Shown in pieces: positions 1-7,522 of a stretch of 20,344 nt of DNA (its first letter is position 1; every line of letters begins with the position of its first letter). Where the stretch lies: positions 1-20,344 of the forward strand of contig JAQCTH010000065.1 in assembly GCA_027686065.1 (NCBI GenBank), written 5' to 3'. This DNA is from Clostridiaceae bacterium AF10-41. GTDB taxonomy: Bacteria > Bacillota > Clostridia > Clostridiales > Clostridiaceae. The notes under the pieces are model-generated. The model did not search any database. It was not told the DNA's origin and saw only the letters and a program-made list of their open reading frames with translations. Both the position numbers and the translations under genes were made by a program.

Positions 1-673
1 TATAAATATTATCATTATGACTTTTTATATTATAAATATAGAAATTGTAATTGTTTGGTTTACCCATTAAATAATATCTTAAATCTCCATTTTTTATAAA
101 ATTCTCTATGGAATTAGAATGTTGACAAAAATATATGATTTGTTTTCTATCTATTAATTCTGTAATAACTTGTGAATGAAAAGTTATATTATTAGGTCTT
201 GAATATTGAACTATATCTCCTGGTAATAAATTCATATATATTTCATTCCAATTGACTAATGCATCTATTACTTTATATTCAATATACTTATCAGCTCTTT
301 TATTTTCTATTCCAAAATGTAGATGAAATGGTTGTGCTGCAGTCCATGTAGAACTTCTGTTAGGTAAATTTGCCGAATAATAAAACCAAGACCTAATACT
401 TGTAGCTGTTTCTCTAGATCCTAAAAACTCCAGTCCACCAGCTCTTAGCACTTGTGATACAAAATTAGTGCAATCTCCTCCATCTTTAATATAGTTATAA
501 TACTTACTGTTTGATGAAGTAGCCCATTTTAGAGCATATTCTACAGCTAACTCCCTATTATAATTTTTATTGCCTACTTCTGCTGATTCAGATTTTACGT
601 ATACACTTATTTCAACGAAAGTAAAAACTATTATAAATACTATACTTATTTTTCTTTTAATTAAATTTTTCAT
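1..673 (-). CDS. Secreted Amidase_6-type putative cell-wall amidase (3' end outside window)
   Basis: 224 codons are visible; the reading frame is open through the window edge, so the C-terminus is missing. The N-terminus is a signal peptide (KR-rich start, hydrophobic residues about 9-25, likely cleavage near residue 31). The mature part shows the hallmarks of the Amidase_6 putative amidase family: a YNRELAVEYA segment near residue 38, the nucleophile motif GGDCTNFVSQ with Cys68, a PGDIV motif near 151, His166 in FHSQVI and a second His185 in CQHSN. This is the NlpC/P60-like papain-type fold, usually exported and acting on cell wall or peptides; the substrate is not known. The start ATG is preceded by TGGAGAAATAAAA, a good ribosome site, and a TATAAT box lies on the minus strand at 708-703. 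The family call is confident, the precise activity is not. Confidence 0.82.
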   Translation of the reverse strand, partial: MKNLIKRKISIVFIIVFTFVEISVYVKSESAEVGNKNYNRELAVEYALKWATSSNSKYYNYIKDGGDCTNFVSQVLRAGGLEFLGSRETATSIRSWFYYSANLPNRSSTWTAAQPFHLHFGIENKRADKYIEYKVIDALVNWNEIYMNLLPGDIVQYSRPNNITFHSQVITELIDRKQIIYFCQHSNSIENFIKNGDLRYYLMGKPNNYNFYIYNIKSHNDNIY

Positions 674-856
674 TTTTATTTCTCCAGACTATTTTAAACT
701 ATATTATATCTTTTGAAATAAAATTAATTTTATTACACAATATAAATAAATTACAAATATAAGTACTACGAAAATAAATATATTTCATAACCTAGAAAAA
801 TTTGATTAGATACATTGACTACTTAATTAGCTGTATCATCCTATAAATAAATTTAA

Positions 857-900
857 CACAAAAACCACCTACTATAATTTTTCTAAAGTAGATGGTCTTT
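857..900 (-). terminator. Intrinsic terminator of the nfeD-SPFH operon
   Basis: Arms 864-873 and 887-896 pair over 10 bp. The one non-Watson-Crick position is a G-U wobble if transcribed from the minus strand but an A-C mismatch from the plus strand, so it is better suited to minus-strand transcripts. A short U-run (TTTTT then GTG) follows on the minus strand. Confidence 0.72.
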
Positions 901-936
901 AATTTTTAATTATATATTTTTAACTTGTTTTTTGTT

Positions 937-1000
937 ACTTGCTCACTATAAACTCAAATCAACTGTGACTTGTGCACTGCGTACTGTAAACTGTAAGCTG
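937..1000. repeat. Degenerate heptamer tandem repeat (GTAAACT-like)
   Basis: ACT (or GCT) trinucleotides end at 947, 954, 964, 970, 978, 985, 992 and 999, so spacing is mostly 7 bases (7, 10, 6, 8, 7, 7, 7). The right half reads as units close to GTAAACT (GTGCACT, GCGTACT, GTAAACT, GTAAGCT). It is non-coding and ends 7 bases before the SPFH stop codon. Confidence 0.6.
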
Positions 1001-1006
1001 GATAAA

Positions 1007-1960
1007 TTATTCTTTGCTACCTTTAAGCATTTCACCTATAGCTGCAATGCTTCCAAGTGAAGATAAAGTTTCATTTGGTAATATAAGCTTATTAGCTGGG
1101 TTATTAGCCATTTCCTTAAGAGCTTCAACTTGCTTTAAAGCTATAACTGTTTCATTAGTACCTGATTCTATAATTGCTAGATTTACCTTTCTTATAGCTT
1201 CTGCTTCTGCTATAGATATTTCTTCTATAGCCTTAGCTTTACCTTCAGCTTCAAGTAATTGAGATTCCTTTAAACCTTCAGCTCTTCTGATATTAGCTTC
1301 TTTTTCAGCTTCTGCTGCAAGTATCTTACCTCTCTTTTCCCCTTCTGCCTTTTCTATTTGAGATTGTCTTTGTCCTTCTGCTTCAAGGATCATAGCTCTC
1401 TTATTTCTTTCAGCTTTCATTTGTTTTTCCATAGCTTCTTGAATTTCTGTTGGAGGGATTATATTTTTAATTTCAACAGAAAGTATTTTTATACCATACG
1501 CATCTGTAACTTCATCTATAATACTTAAAAGATCTTGATTTATTTTATCTCTTCCTGATAATATTTCATCTAAACTCATGTTACCTAAAATATTTCTCAT
1601 ATTAGTTGTTGCTGAATATACTATCCCTGATCTGAAATCTTCAATATTGTAAACAGCATCTTTAGCATTTAATAACTTATAAAATATAACATTATCTACT
1701 GATATTTTAACATTGTCCTTTGTAATAACTGATTGTGGTGGCACATCTAAAATTTGTTGTTTTGTTGAAACCTTCTTTCTAACAAAATCTGCAAATGGAA
1801 TTAAAAAATGCCATCCTGGTTCTAAAGTTTTATGATATTGACCAAATCTTTCTACAACATATAAGTATCCTGTGTTTACAATTTTAATTGATGATAAGAT
1901 TACTATTAATACAAAAAGTATTACCACTCCTGTGATTATTAATCCTATTAAATTTTCCAT
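1007..1960 (-). CDS. SPFH/Band 7 (stomatin/prohibitin-like) membrane protein
   Basis: 317 residues, the usual length of a bacterial QmcA/stomatin-type protein. Residues 4-27 form an N-terminal membrane helix; the SPFH domain covers about 28-190 and contains the family hallmark IIPPTEIQEAMEKQMKAER (167-185). It is followed by a long alanine/glutamate-rich coiled coil (about 180-260) with repeated EAEG/KAEGEK units that normally drives oligomerisation. Such proteins form large cages on the cytoplasmic membrane and organise membrane microdomains or protect membrane proteases. It abuts nfeD: its ATG starts on the base after the nfeD stop, with GAGGAGG inside the nfeD 3' end, so translation is probably coupled. 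The pairing of a stomatin homologue with an NfeD partner is a known conserved operon. The specific client is unknown. Confidence 0.93.
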   Translation of the reverse strand: MENLIGLIITGVVILFVLIVILSSIKIVNTGYLYVVERFGQYHKTLEPGWHFLIPFADFVRKKVSTKQQILDVPPQSVITKDNVKISVDNVIFYKLLNAKDAVYNIEDFRSGIVYSATTNMRNILGNMSLDEILSGRDKINQDLLSIIDEVTDAYGIKILSVEIKNIIPPTEIQEAMEKQMKAERNKRAMILEAEGQRQSQIEKAEGEKRGKILAAEAEKEANIRRAEGLKESQLLEAEGKAKAIEEISIAEAEAIRKVNLAIIESGTNETVIALKQVEALKEMANNPANKLILPNETLSSLGSIAAIGEMLKGSKE

Positions 1961-2392
1961 CTAAACTTCCTCCTCTTTTTTAATTACTAATTTGATACCG
2001 TCTATACCTATGATTTCAAAATTTTCATCTTTCTTTATTACTTCTCCTGAATTTTGTACAGTCCAATATATTCCGTCAACTTTTATTTTAGTTCTATCTA
2101 CTATGTCTTCTTCTGCTTTCATAACTCTTCCTATATAGGTTTCTTCCATTAAAGGTGTACGTTTAACACCTTCTTTAAACTTGCGCTTAGCCCATGGATA
2201 GCCTACTGAAATAGTTATTAAATTTACCACTAAGAAAAGTACTACTTGAACTCCAAATGATACTTCCAGTAAATCAGCTATCATTGCAACAAATGCTCCT
2301 ACAGCAAACCAAGCAAATAAGAAATTACTTGTTGCTATGTCTATAGCAATTACTACAGCTGCAACTATAATCCAAAAAATTACTGCACCCAT
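1961..2392 (-). CDS. NfeD-like membrane protein (short form, OB-fold)
   Basis: 143 residues from the ATG preceded by AAAGGAGGGG. An in-frame ATG 30 bases further up (2422) is rejected because it overlaps the predicted -10 box. Two or three hydrophobic stretches (about 4-22, 26-42, 47-67) are followed by a soluble C-terminal domain (about 78-143) with the NfeD OB-fold pattern, beginning EETYIGRVMKAEEDI and ending in a strand pattern EIIGIDGIKLVIKK. It lacks the ClpP-like serine protease domain of long NfeD proteins, so it is the short class that accompanies SPFH proteins as a scaffold partner. It is the first gene of a two-gene operon with the SPFH gene. Function beyond partnership in membrane organisation is inferred. 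Confidence 0.9.
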   Translation of the reverse strand: MGAVIFWIIVAAVVIAIDIATSNFLFAWFAVGAFVAMIADLLEVSFGVQVVLFLVVNLITISVGYPWAKRKFKEGVKRTPLMEETYIGRVMKAEEDIVDRTKIKVDGIYWTVQNSGEVIKKDENFEIIGIDGIKLVIKKEEEV

Positions 2393-2716
2393 TCTTTCCC
2401 CTCCTTTATTCTTTGATACCATTATAACATTTTTTAGTAAAAATTTGAATTTATTTAACTTATGAATTTATTATATCATGCATTTTAACTTATTACAATA
2501 TATTTTTTATCCTTTTAAAAGGTATTTTATACTCTTTTGTTTTGTTTTAATTCATATTTCTTCTATTATCATTGATTTTCTATTGTTTTCCTTTTATTAT
2601 TTAACTATGTATATATACTTGTTTCTTTATAAGTATTTTTGTAAATATGAATTTTAAATATAAAAAGAGTTACAATAATTCATATACTATTATTTTAATT
2701 AGAATGGAGAGATTTT
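2393..2716. other. Divergent intergenic region nfeD / nadE
   Basis: This is a very AT-rich divergent gap. It contains the nfeD promoter on the left. For nadE I see only weak -10-like boxes (TACAAT near 2671, TATACT near 2683) with no acceptable -35, and the ribosome site GGAGAG just before the ATG. No further structure is seen. Confidence 0.5.
2421..2449 (-). promoter_or_regulatory. Predicted sigma-A promoter of nfeD-SPFH operon
   Basis: On the minus strand TTCAAA (2449-2444) is separated by 17 bases from a perfect TATAAT (2426-2421). Transcription would begin about 2414, just ahead of the ribosome site at 2396-2405. Confidence 0.55.
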
Positions 2717-4621
2717 ATGGATTTTATAAAAGTCGCAGCTGCCTGCCCAGTTACTCGTGTAGCTGATATAGATTATAATCTAGAAAATATATTTACTTGT
2801 TTAGATGAAGCACATAAAAATAACGCTAAATCTATTGTTTTTCCTGAGCTATCTATTACATCTTATACTTGCAGTGATTTATTTATGCAATATAGTTTAT
2901 TAGAAAAATCTACCCTTGCTATAGAAAAATTAATAGAGAAAAGTAAAGACCTAGATATGTTAATTGCTATAGGAGCTCCTCTAAGTTTCAAAAATGTACT
3001 ATTTAATTGTGCTTATATAATATTTAATGGAAAACTTCTTGGAATAGTTCCAAAATCATATATCCCAAACTATAGTGAATTTTATGAAAAACGTTGGTTT
3101 AGTGAAGGCCTTGGAATAATTGATGAAAAAGTAGATTTCCTCTTTCAAAAAGACGTTCCATTTGGAACTAATTTAATCTTCACTTCTGGAAGATATAGTT
3201 TTGGATTTGAAATTTGTGAAGATCTTTGGGTTACAATTCCTCCAAGTTCATATCTATCACTTCTTGGTGCAAATATAATAGGAAACCTTTCTGCTTCTAA
3301 TGAGCTTGTAAGCAAGAAGGATTATAGAGAAGCCCTTATATCAAATCAAAGTGCTAGATGTATGTCTGCTTATATTTACTCATCTGCTGGGGTTCATGAA
3401 TCTACAACTGATCTTTTATTTAGCGGGCATATGCTAATTGCAGAAAATGGAACGATTCTTAAAGAAAATGAACGATTCCAAAGAGCTAATGAGATTATTT
3501 ATTCATATATAGACGTTTTTAGATTAAACAGTGAACGATTAAAAAATATAAGTTATAGAGACGCTTCAAGAATAGTTCCTTTTGAAGCTGAAATAATAAA
3601 ATTTGATTATAAAAATACTAAAATAATTAATTTTGATAGATTCGTTGATAAACATCCTTTTGTCCCTTCTAATGTTAAATTACGTGAAGAAAGATGTAAG
3701 GAAATCTTTAATATTCAAGCTTCTGCTCTAGCAAAGAGAATGGAACATACAAACTTAAAGAAAGCAGTTATTGGAATTTCTGGAGGTCTTGATTCAACTT
3801 TAGCTTTATTAGTTATTGTTAAAACTTTTAAACTACTAGGCATAGATAATAAAAATATAGTTACAATTACAATGCCTGGCTTTGGGACTACTGATAGAAC
3901 TTATAATAACGCACTAACATTATGTACAGAATTAGGATGTGACTTAAGAGAAATTAATATAGTAAAGGCTGCTCTTCAGCACTTTGAAGATATTGGGCAT
4001 GATGAAAATATTCATGATGTTACTTATGAAAATGTTCAAGCTAGAGAAAGAACCCAAATTCTTATGGATTTAGCTAATAAAGAAGGGGGATTATTGGTTG
4101 GAACAGGAGATCTTTCCGAGTTAGCTCTTGGATGGTGTACATATAATGGTGATCATATGAGTATGTATTCTGTAAATCCATCCATCCCTAAAACTTTAGT
4201 TAGATATTTAGTTAGATATGTAGCTGAAAAGGAATCTACTCCTCAAGTTTCAGATACACTTTTAGATATATTAGATACTCCAGTTAGTCCTGAACTTTTA
4301 CCTAAGAATGATAAAGGCGAAATCACTCAAAAAACTGAGGATATAGTAGGCCCTTATGAATTACATGACTTCTTCTTATATCATTTCATTAAAAATGGTT
4401 CTTCTAAAGAAAGGATACAATTCCTTGCAGAACAAGCATTTAAAGATGATTATAGTAAAGAAGAAATAGAAAAATGGCTTGATAAATTTATATATAGATT
4501 CTTTACTCAACAATTTAAAAGAAGCGCTCTTCCTGATGGCCCTAAGGTTGGAAGTATTTCATTAAGTCCACGTGGGGATTGGCGAATGCCTTCTGATGCT
4601 TCTTTTAACTCCTTTAAGTAA
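2717..4621 (+). CDS. nadE: Glutamine-dependent NAD+ synthetase
   Basis: 634 residues, typical of the long bifunctional form. The N-terminal nitrilase-type glutaminase domain (about 1-290) carries the catalytic triad Glu44 (FPELS), Lys113 (VPKSY) and Cys167 (EICEDLW). The C-terminal synthetase domain (about 325-630) carries the ATP-pyrophosphatase P-loop SGGLDS at 355-360 and the GTGDLSELALGW segment. The enzyme hydrolyses glutamine and channels ammonia to adenylated nicotinic acid adenine dinucleotide, giving NAD+ in the cytoplasm; it is the last step of both de novo and salvage routes. The ATG is preceded by TGGAGAG at good spacing. It appears monocistronic: upstream is a divergent gap and downstream a large hairpin element. 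Nothing abnormal is seen in the protein. Confidence 0.97.
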   Translation: MDFIKVAAACPVTRVADIDYNLENIFTCLDEAHKNNAKSIVFPELSITSYTCSDLFMQYSLLEKSTLAIEKLIEKSKDLDMLIAIGAPLSFKNVLFNCAYIIFNGKLLGIVPKSYIPNYSEFYEKRWFSEGLGIIDEKVDFLFQKDVPFGTNLIFTSGRYSFGFEICEDLWVTIPPSSYLSLLGANIIGNLSASNELVSKKDYREALISNQSARCMSAYIYSSAGVHESTTDLLFSGHMLIAENGTILKENERFQRANEIIYSYIDVFRLNSERLKNISYRDASRIVPFEAEIIKFDYKNTKIINFDRFVDKHPFVPSNVKLREERCKEIFNIQASALAKRMEHTNLKKAVIGISGGLDSTLALLVIVKTFKLLGIDNKNIVTITMPGFGTTDRTYNNALTLCTELGCDLREINIVKAALQHFEDIGHDENIHDVTYENVQARERTQILMDLANKEGGLLVGTGDLSELALGWCTYNGDHMSMYSVNPSIPKTLVRYLVRYVAEKESTPQVSDTLLDILDTPVSPELLPKNDKGEITQKTEDIVGPYELHDFFLYHFIKNGSSKERIQFLAEQAFKDDYSKEEIEKWLDKFIYRFFTQQFKRSALPDGPKVGSISLSPRGDWRMPSDASFNSFK

Positions 4622-4623
4622 AA

Positions 4624-4813
4624 TAAAGATACTGTATTTCAAGTAGCCAATATCATTTCACTGGGAGTTTTTATAATTCTATTTATTCAAAATACCTAAA
4701 TTACTATAACTCGCATACGCTCAAACAATAGTAATTCTTAACGGTATTCTGAAACATAGAATTATAAAACTCCAGCAGTTCATGATAATACTACTTTCCA
4801 TACAGTATCTTTA
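4624..4813. repeat. ~190-bp imperfect palindrome (long hairpin, possible MITE-like element)
   Basis: The two halves of this stretch are reverse complements over almost their whole length. Perfect blocks are 4624-4636 with 4801-4813 (13 bp), 4664-4681 with 4757-4773 (17 bp with one bulged base) and 4699-4707 with 4728-4736 (9 bp); AAGTAG, TATCAT, ACTG and AATACC also pair between them. The apex is a 20-base loop at 4708-4727. The element is non-coding, lies directly after nadE, and the outer ends are TA followed by AAGATACTGTA. It may serve as the nadE terminator, be a folded RNA, or be a small non-autonomous mobile element; sequence alone does not decide. Confidence 0.75.
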
Positions 4814-4929
4814 CTTTTATATAAAACTAGTTATATGGTACCTAACCCAGCAATAATAAACATTTCATCATTATATACCATATCTTATAATTTAAAATTT
4901 ATATTATGTTAGCTTATATGCTATTAAGA

Positions 4930-5079
4930 TTATTTTCTTTTACTATCCAAGATAATCCCAAATGCAACGCCTAAAGATAATCCTATTGCTAACTGGTCAA
5001 ATATTATACCAAATGTAACCCCTAGTCCAGAACAAAGTGCGAAGTAGTAGCCATTATCTTTTTTATCCTTTTTTTTCAC
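4930..5079 (-). CDS. Small glycine-rich (glycine-zipper-like) membrane peptide, 49 aa
   Basis: A GTG start gives a 49-residue product: a lysine-rich head (MKKKDKKDNG) and then about 34 hydrophobic residues with regularly placed glycines (SGLGVTFGIIF, LSLGVAFGIILD), ending DSKRK. This resembles short clostridial membrane peptides with a glycine zipper and one or two helices; no function is known to me. Start choice is unusual: an ATG 4 bases upstream (5083-5081) is better placed after the G7 run (5089-5095) but is in another frame and stops after six codons. With one base fewer in the A8 run at 5069-5076 that ATG would read MSEKKDKKDNGYY into the same protein. So the gene may start at GTG, may be frameshifted, or may depend on slippage. 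Codon use and glycine pattern argue that it is real. Confidence 0.66.
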   Translation of the reverse strand: MKKKDKKDNGYYFALCSGLGVTFGIIFDQLAIGLSLGVAFGIILDSKRK

Positions 5080-5168
5080 TCATTTTATCCCCCCCATTTA
5101 CCTTAATAAAATTGGATTATTTATTAACTTATATGCTTATTATACATAATTTTGGAATTATATTCTCT

Positions 5169-5681
5169 CTAGGCTACTCCTTTTTCTTTTATTTCTATCA
5201 ACTTCCATTCATTATCTATAACATCTAGTTTCATTTCATAGATATATGCCGATATTGGACCATGATACTTCATTCCACTTATTATTATTCCATTACTATT
5301 TTCATCCGGTCTCACACAGGTAAACATTAAAATATCTCCACTTATCGCTATTTGAGTCATTTCATCCGCTAACCCAATTTCTTTTAATTTAAAAATAGAT
5401 GCATTTAATATTTTCTTGTTATACTTTTTAAAATGGTTTATCATCTTTTGTCTATCATCATAAGTAGTTTCCGAAAAATCGGCTGACTCCATATCTAAAA
5501 TGATATAGTCTTTTGTATACCCATTTTTATAATGTATAATATCATAAGTGTACATATCATCATAAGCTAAAATAAATGCATCTATTATTCTTGGATTATC
5601 TTGTTTTATTTTTACATTACTGACAATATCAAAAACCATAAGTATGCATAGAAAATTTTTAATAATATGATTACCTATCAC
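5169..5681 (-). CDS. Conserved-looking hypothetical protein with N-terminal hydrophobic anchor
   Basis: 170 residues from a GTG; I do not recognise a named family. Residues about 5-21 are hydrophobic (IIKNFLCILMVFDIV) and could be a short membrane anchor or signal peptide. The rest is soluble and mixed alpha/beta, with features such as AYDDMYTYD (about 39-47), DMESADFSETTYDD and the C-terminal YIYEMKLDVIDNEWKL strand pair, reminiscent of extracytoplasmic domains of small clostridial proteins. The ribosome site before the GTG is weak and a stop lies just upstream in frame, so the N-terminus is uncertain; an internal ATG at 5639 would remove most of the hydrophobic part. It is followed on the same strand by the 49-aa peptide gene, 89 bases on. 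Confidence 0.7.
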   Translation of the reverse strand: MIGNHIIKNFLCILMVFDIVSNVKIKQDNPRIIDAFILAYDDMYTYDIIHYKNGYTKDYIILDMESADFSETTYDDRQKMINHFKKYNKKILNASIFKLKEIGLADEMTQIAISGDILMFTCVRPDENSNGIIISGMKYHGPISAYIYEMKLDVIDNEWKLIEIKEKGVA

Positions 5682-5892
5682 TATAAATCACTACTTTCTA
5701 AGTTTTACTTATTTTTTATCAATACATCTCAAATTATTCTTTCACCATCTTTGCTTAATCTTATATTTATTTAATATTAATTTTCTTTATCTAGAAGCTA
5801 ATGTAAATGTACTTTAAAAACTTGTATTAAAAAGTGTATCTGCAAATTTTATAAATAAACATACTCTGAATATTATTACTAGCATTAATGAA

Positions 5893-5940
5893 TATAATAA
5901 AAAAGGAACTGCATATTTTATCAGTACCTTTTTTATTATA
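5893..5940 (-). terminator. Terminator of the MFS gene
   Basis: Arms 5894-5911 and 5922-5939 pair over 18 positions with one mismatch around a 10-base loop. A-rich and T-rich ends mean it could work from either strand, but only the MFS gene on the minus strand ends nearby. Confidence 0.85.
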
Positions 5941-5953
5941 TTTATGTATTTAA

Positions 5954-7366
5954 TTAGTTTAATGTTTTTGACCTCTTATTTACGACTCTAATTAATGTTA
6001 AGATAGCTCCAATTAAGCAAATACACCCTATTCCGGCAAATACAAATCTCATTGCATAAATAAATATATCTGCTCTACCTTCTACATACCCAGAAACCTT
6101 ATATCCAATTTTACTGCTCATTCTACTATATAAAATACTTGTTGAAAGTGCTATCCCAGTAGTTGTTCCTAAGTTTCTTACTAGTCCATTCACGCTTCCT
6201 GCTATTCCAAGCTTGGTTTTATCAACTGTAGACATTATTAATGAATTATTTGGTGATTGGAATATACCACTTCCTAAGGATAATAACCCAACAAAAATTG
6301 CAACAATTATTAATGATGTATACTGATTAAAGATAGTTAACGAGAAAATACCAATAGTTAAAATACTTAACCCTATACATGATATCTTTTCACTTCCAAG
6401 TTTATCTGAAAGATGTCCACTTATTGGTGCAACTATTGCTAATATTATTGGAGAAACTGTCATCATAAGTCCTGCTGAACTTGGAGTAAGCTTCAATACA
6501 TCTTGATAATAAAAGGGTAAAATTATATTTATTGCTCCTATTGAAACAAATGATGTAAATCCACAAAATATACTTAATGAAAATAATTTATTTTTAAATA
6601 TATTTATATCTAACATGGGACTTATTATTTTTTGCTCTACCTTTATAAATATAAATAATAGTACTAACGAAAGCACAAAAGCTCCCATAATTATAGAATT
6701 TGTATATCCTATACTTTGCCCGAAAATTATAGATGTAAATAACATTATTATTGAAATCATAAATAAAAAAGTTCCTTTTATATCAAAGGGAACTTTTTCA
6801 GTAATCTTTTTAAAGTTTAATACCTTTAATACTCCTATATAAACTAAAATTCCTATTGGTATATTTATTAAAAAAATGTATTCCCATGGTGCTACTGATA
6901 CTATAAGACCTCCTAAAGTTGGCCCTACCATAGTTCCAAGAGCAACTGCAGTTCCTGTCATTCCAAGAGCTCTACCTCTTTTTGTTTGAGGAAATGTTTC
7001 TGTAATTATTCCTTGATTAGTTGCCATTGCAGCTCCAGCACCTATTGCTTGAATTATTCTAGATAATATAAGCATTATAAGGCTGGTTGATAACCCACAA
7101 AATAATGATCCTAAAGTAAATACTCCTATTCCTATTTTAAAAACTTTACTTTTGCCAACTATATCTCCTAGCCTTCCAAACAATAAAATAGTTGCACATA
7201 TAGTTATTAAATAACTTGTAACTACCCATTCTATTCCAGCCATTGTTGTTCCAAGTTCTCTTGACATTGTAGGTAAAGCTACATTTACTATACTACTATC
7301 GAGAGTTGTCATAAAAGTCATAGGTAATACTGTAAGTAATATTGCCCATTCTTTTTTCATCTTCAT
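5954..7366 (-). CDS. MFS drug-efflux-type transporter, DHA2 (14-helix) family
   Basis: 470 residues, almost entirely hydrophobic, with about 14 predicted helices. Family signatures are visible: LDSSIVNVALP in helix 1 (14-helix motif D1), motif A GRLGDIVGKSKVF after helix 2, RIIQAIGAGAAM in helix 4, and the antiporter motif C ALGTMVGPTLGG in helix 5. This is the EmrB/QacA type of proton-driven exporter; the drug or metabolite exported cannot be read from sequence. Of the clustered ATGs at 7375, 7366 and 7360, I choose 7366 because AGGAG ends directly against the 7375 ATG, leaving no spacer, and is 9 bases from 7366. No regulator gene adjoins it. A terminator-like hairpin lies inside the coding region (6765-6798). 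Confidence 0.9.
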   Translation of the reverse strand: MKMKKEWAILLTVLPMTFMTTLDSSIVNVALPTMSRELGTTMAGIEWVVTSYLITICATILLFGRLGDIVGKSKVFKIGIGVFTLGSLFCGLSTSLIMLILSRIIQAIGAGAAMATNQGIITETFPQTKRGRALGMTGTAVALGTMVGPTLGGLIVSVAPWEYIFLINIPIGILVYIGVLKVLNFKKITEKVPFDIKGTFLFMISIIMLFTSIIFGQSIGYTNSIIMGAFVLSLVLLFIFIKVEQKIISPMLDINIFKNKLFSLSIFCGFTSFVSIGAINIILPFYYQDVLKLTPSSAGLMMTVSPIILAIVAPISGHLSDKLGSEKISCIGLSILTIGIFSLTIFNQYTSLIIVAIFVGLLSLGSGIFQSPNNSLIMSTVDKTKLGIAGSVNGLVRNLGTTTGIALSTSILYSRMSSKIGYKVSGYVEGRADIFIYAMRFVFAGIGCICLIGAILTLIRVVNKRSKTLN

Positions 7367-7454
7367 ATACTTCATCTCCTAGTCTATCTATTACATTCAA
7401 TCATTATATAATACTATTATTTTTTGAAAATGAAAATCTATTTAAAAAAACAGA

Positions 7455-7470
7455 AACTTAAATTTAAGTT
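7455..7470. repeat. 16-bp perfect palindrome between HD and MFS genes
   Basis: AACTTAAATTTAAGTT is a perfect dyad with no loop, in the 156-base gap upstream of the MFS gene and downstream of the HD-domain gene (both minus strand). On the minus strand it is followed by TTTCTGTTTTTTT. It could be an operator for the exporter or a poor terminator of the HD gene. Confidence 0.5.
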
Positions 7471-7522
7471 AAAATTTTGAGATTATCTTTAAAATCTTCA
7501 TACTTTCATAAAAATTCAATTT

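Larger units (their letters stand above)
674..1006. other. Intergenic stretch between amidase and SPFH genes
   Basis: No gene is supported. From left to right it holds the amidase leader with a TATAAT box (703-708, minus strand), AT-rich sequence, the SPFH-gene terminator (864-896) and a degenerate heptamer repeat (937-1000) that runs up to the SPFH stop codon. Confidence 0.6.

Noticed and set aside
937..1000. CRISPR-like array
   Set aside because: Units are about 7 bases with no distinct spacers, so this is a simple tandem repeat.
1014..1262. 82-codon open frame on the plus strand
   Set aside because: It is antisense to the coiled-coil part of the SPFH gene; the Ala/Glu repeat codons keep this frame open. 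It has no ribosome site.
2393..2422. Longer NfeD start (10 extra residues)
   Set aside because: That ATG overlaps the -10 box and lies before the strong ribosome site used by the next ATG.
4624..4813. 6S RNA
   Set aside because: Length and rod shape are similar, but there is no single large central bubble; instead small internal loops are scattered and the apex is a 20-base loop.
4831..4883. Second hairpin or 16-codon open frame after the 49-aa gene
   Set aside because: ATATGGTA (4833-4840) pairs with TACCATAT (4876-4883), but the loop is 35 bases and no U-run follows; the open frame on the minus strand has no ribosome site. Possibly part of a weak terminator, not enough to annotate.
5037..5228. 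63-codon plus-strand open frame
   Set aside because: It overlaps the 49-aa gene and the end of the 170-aa gene on the other strand, consists of low-complexity hydrophobic AT-rich codons and has no ribosome site.
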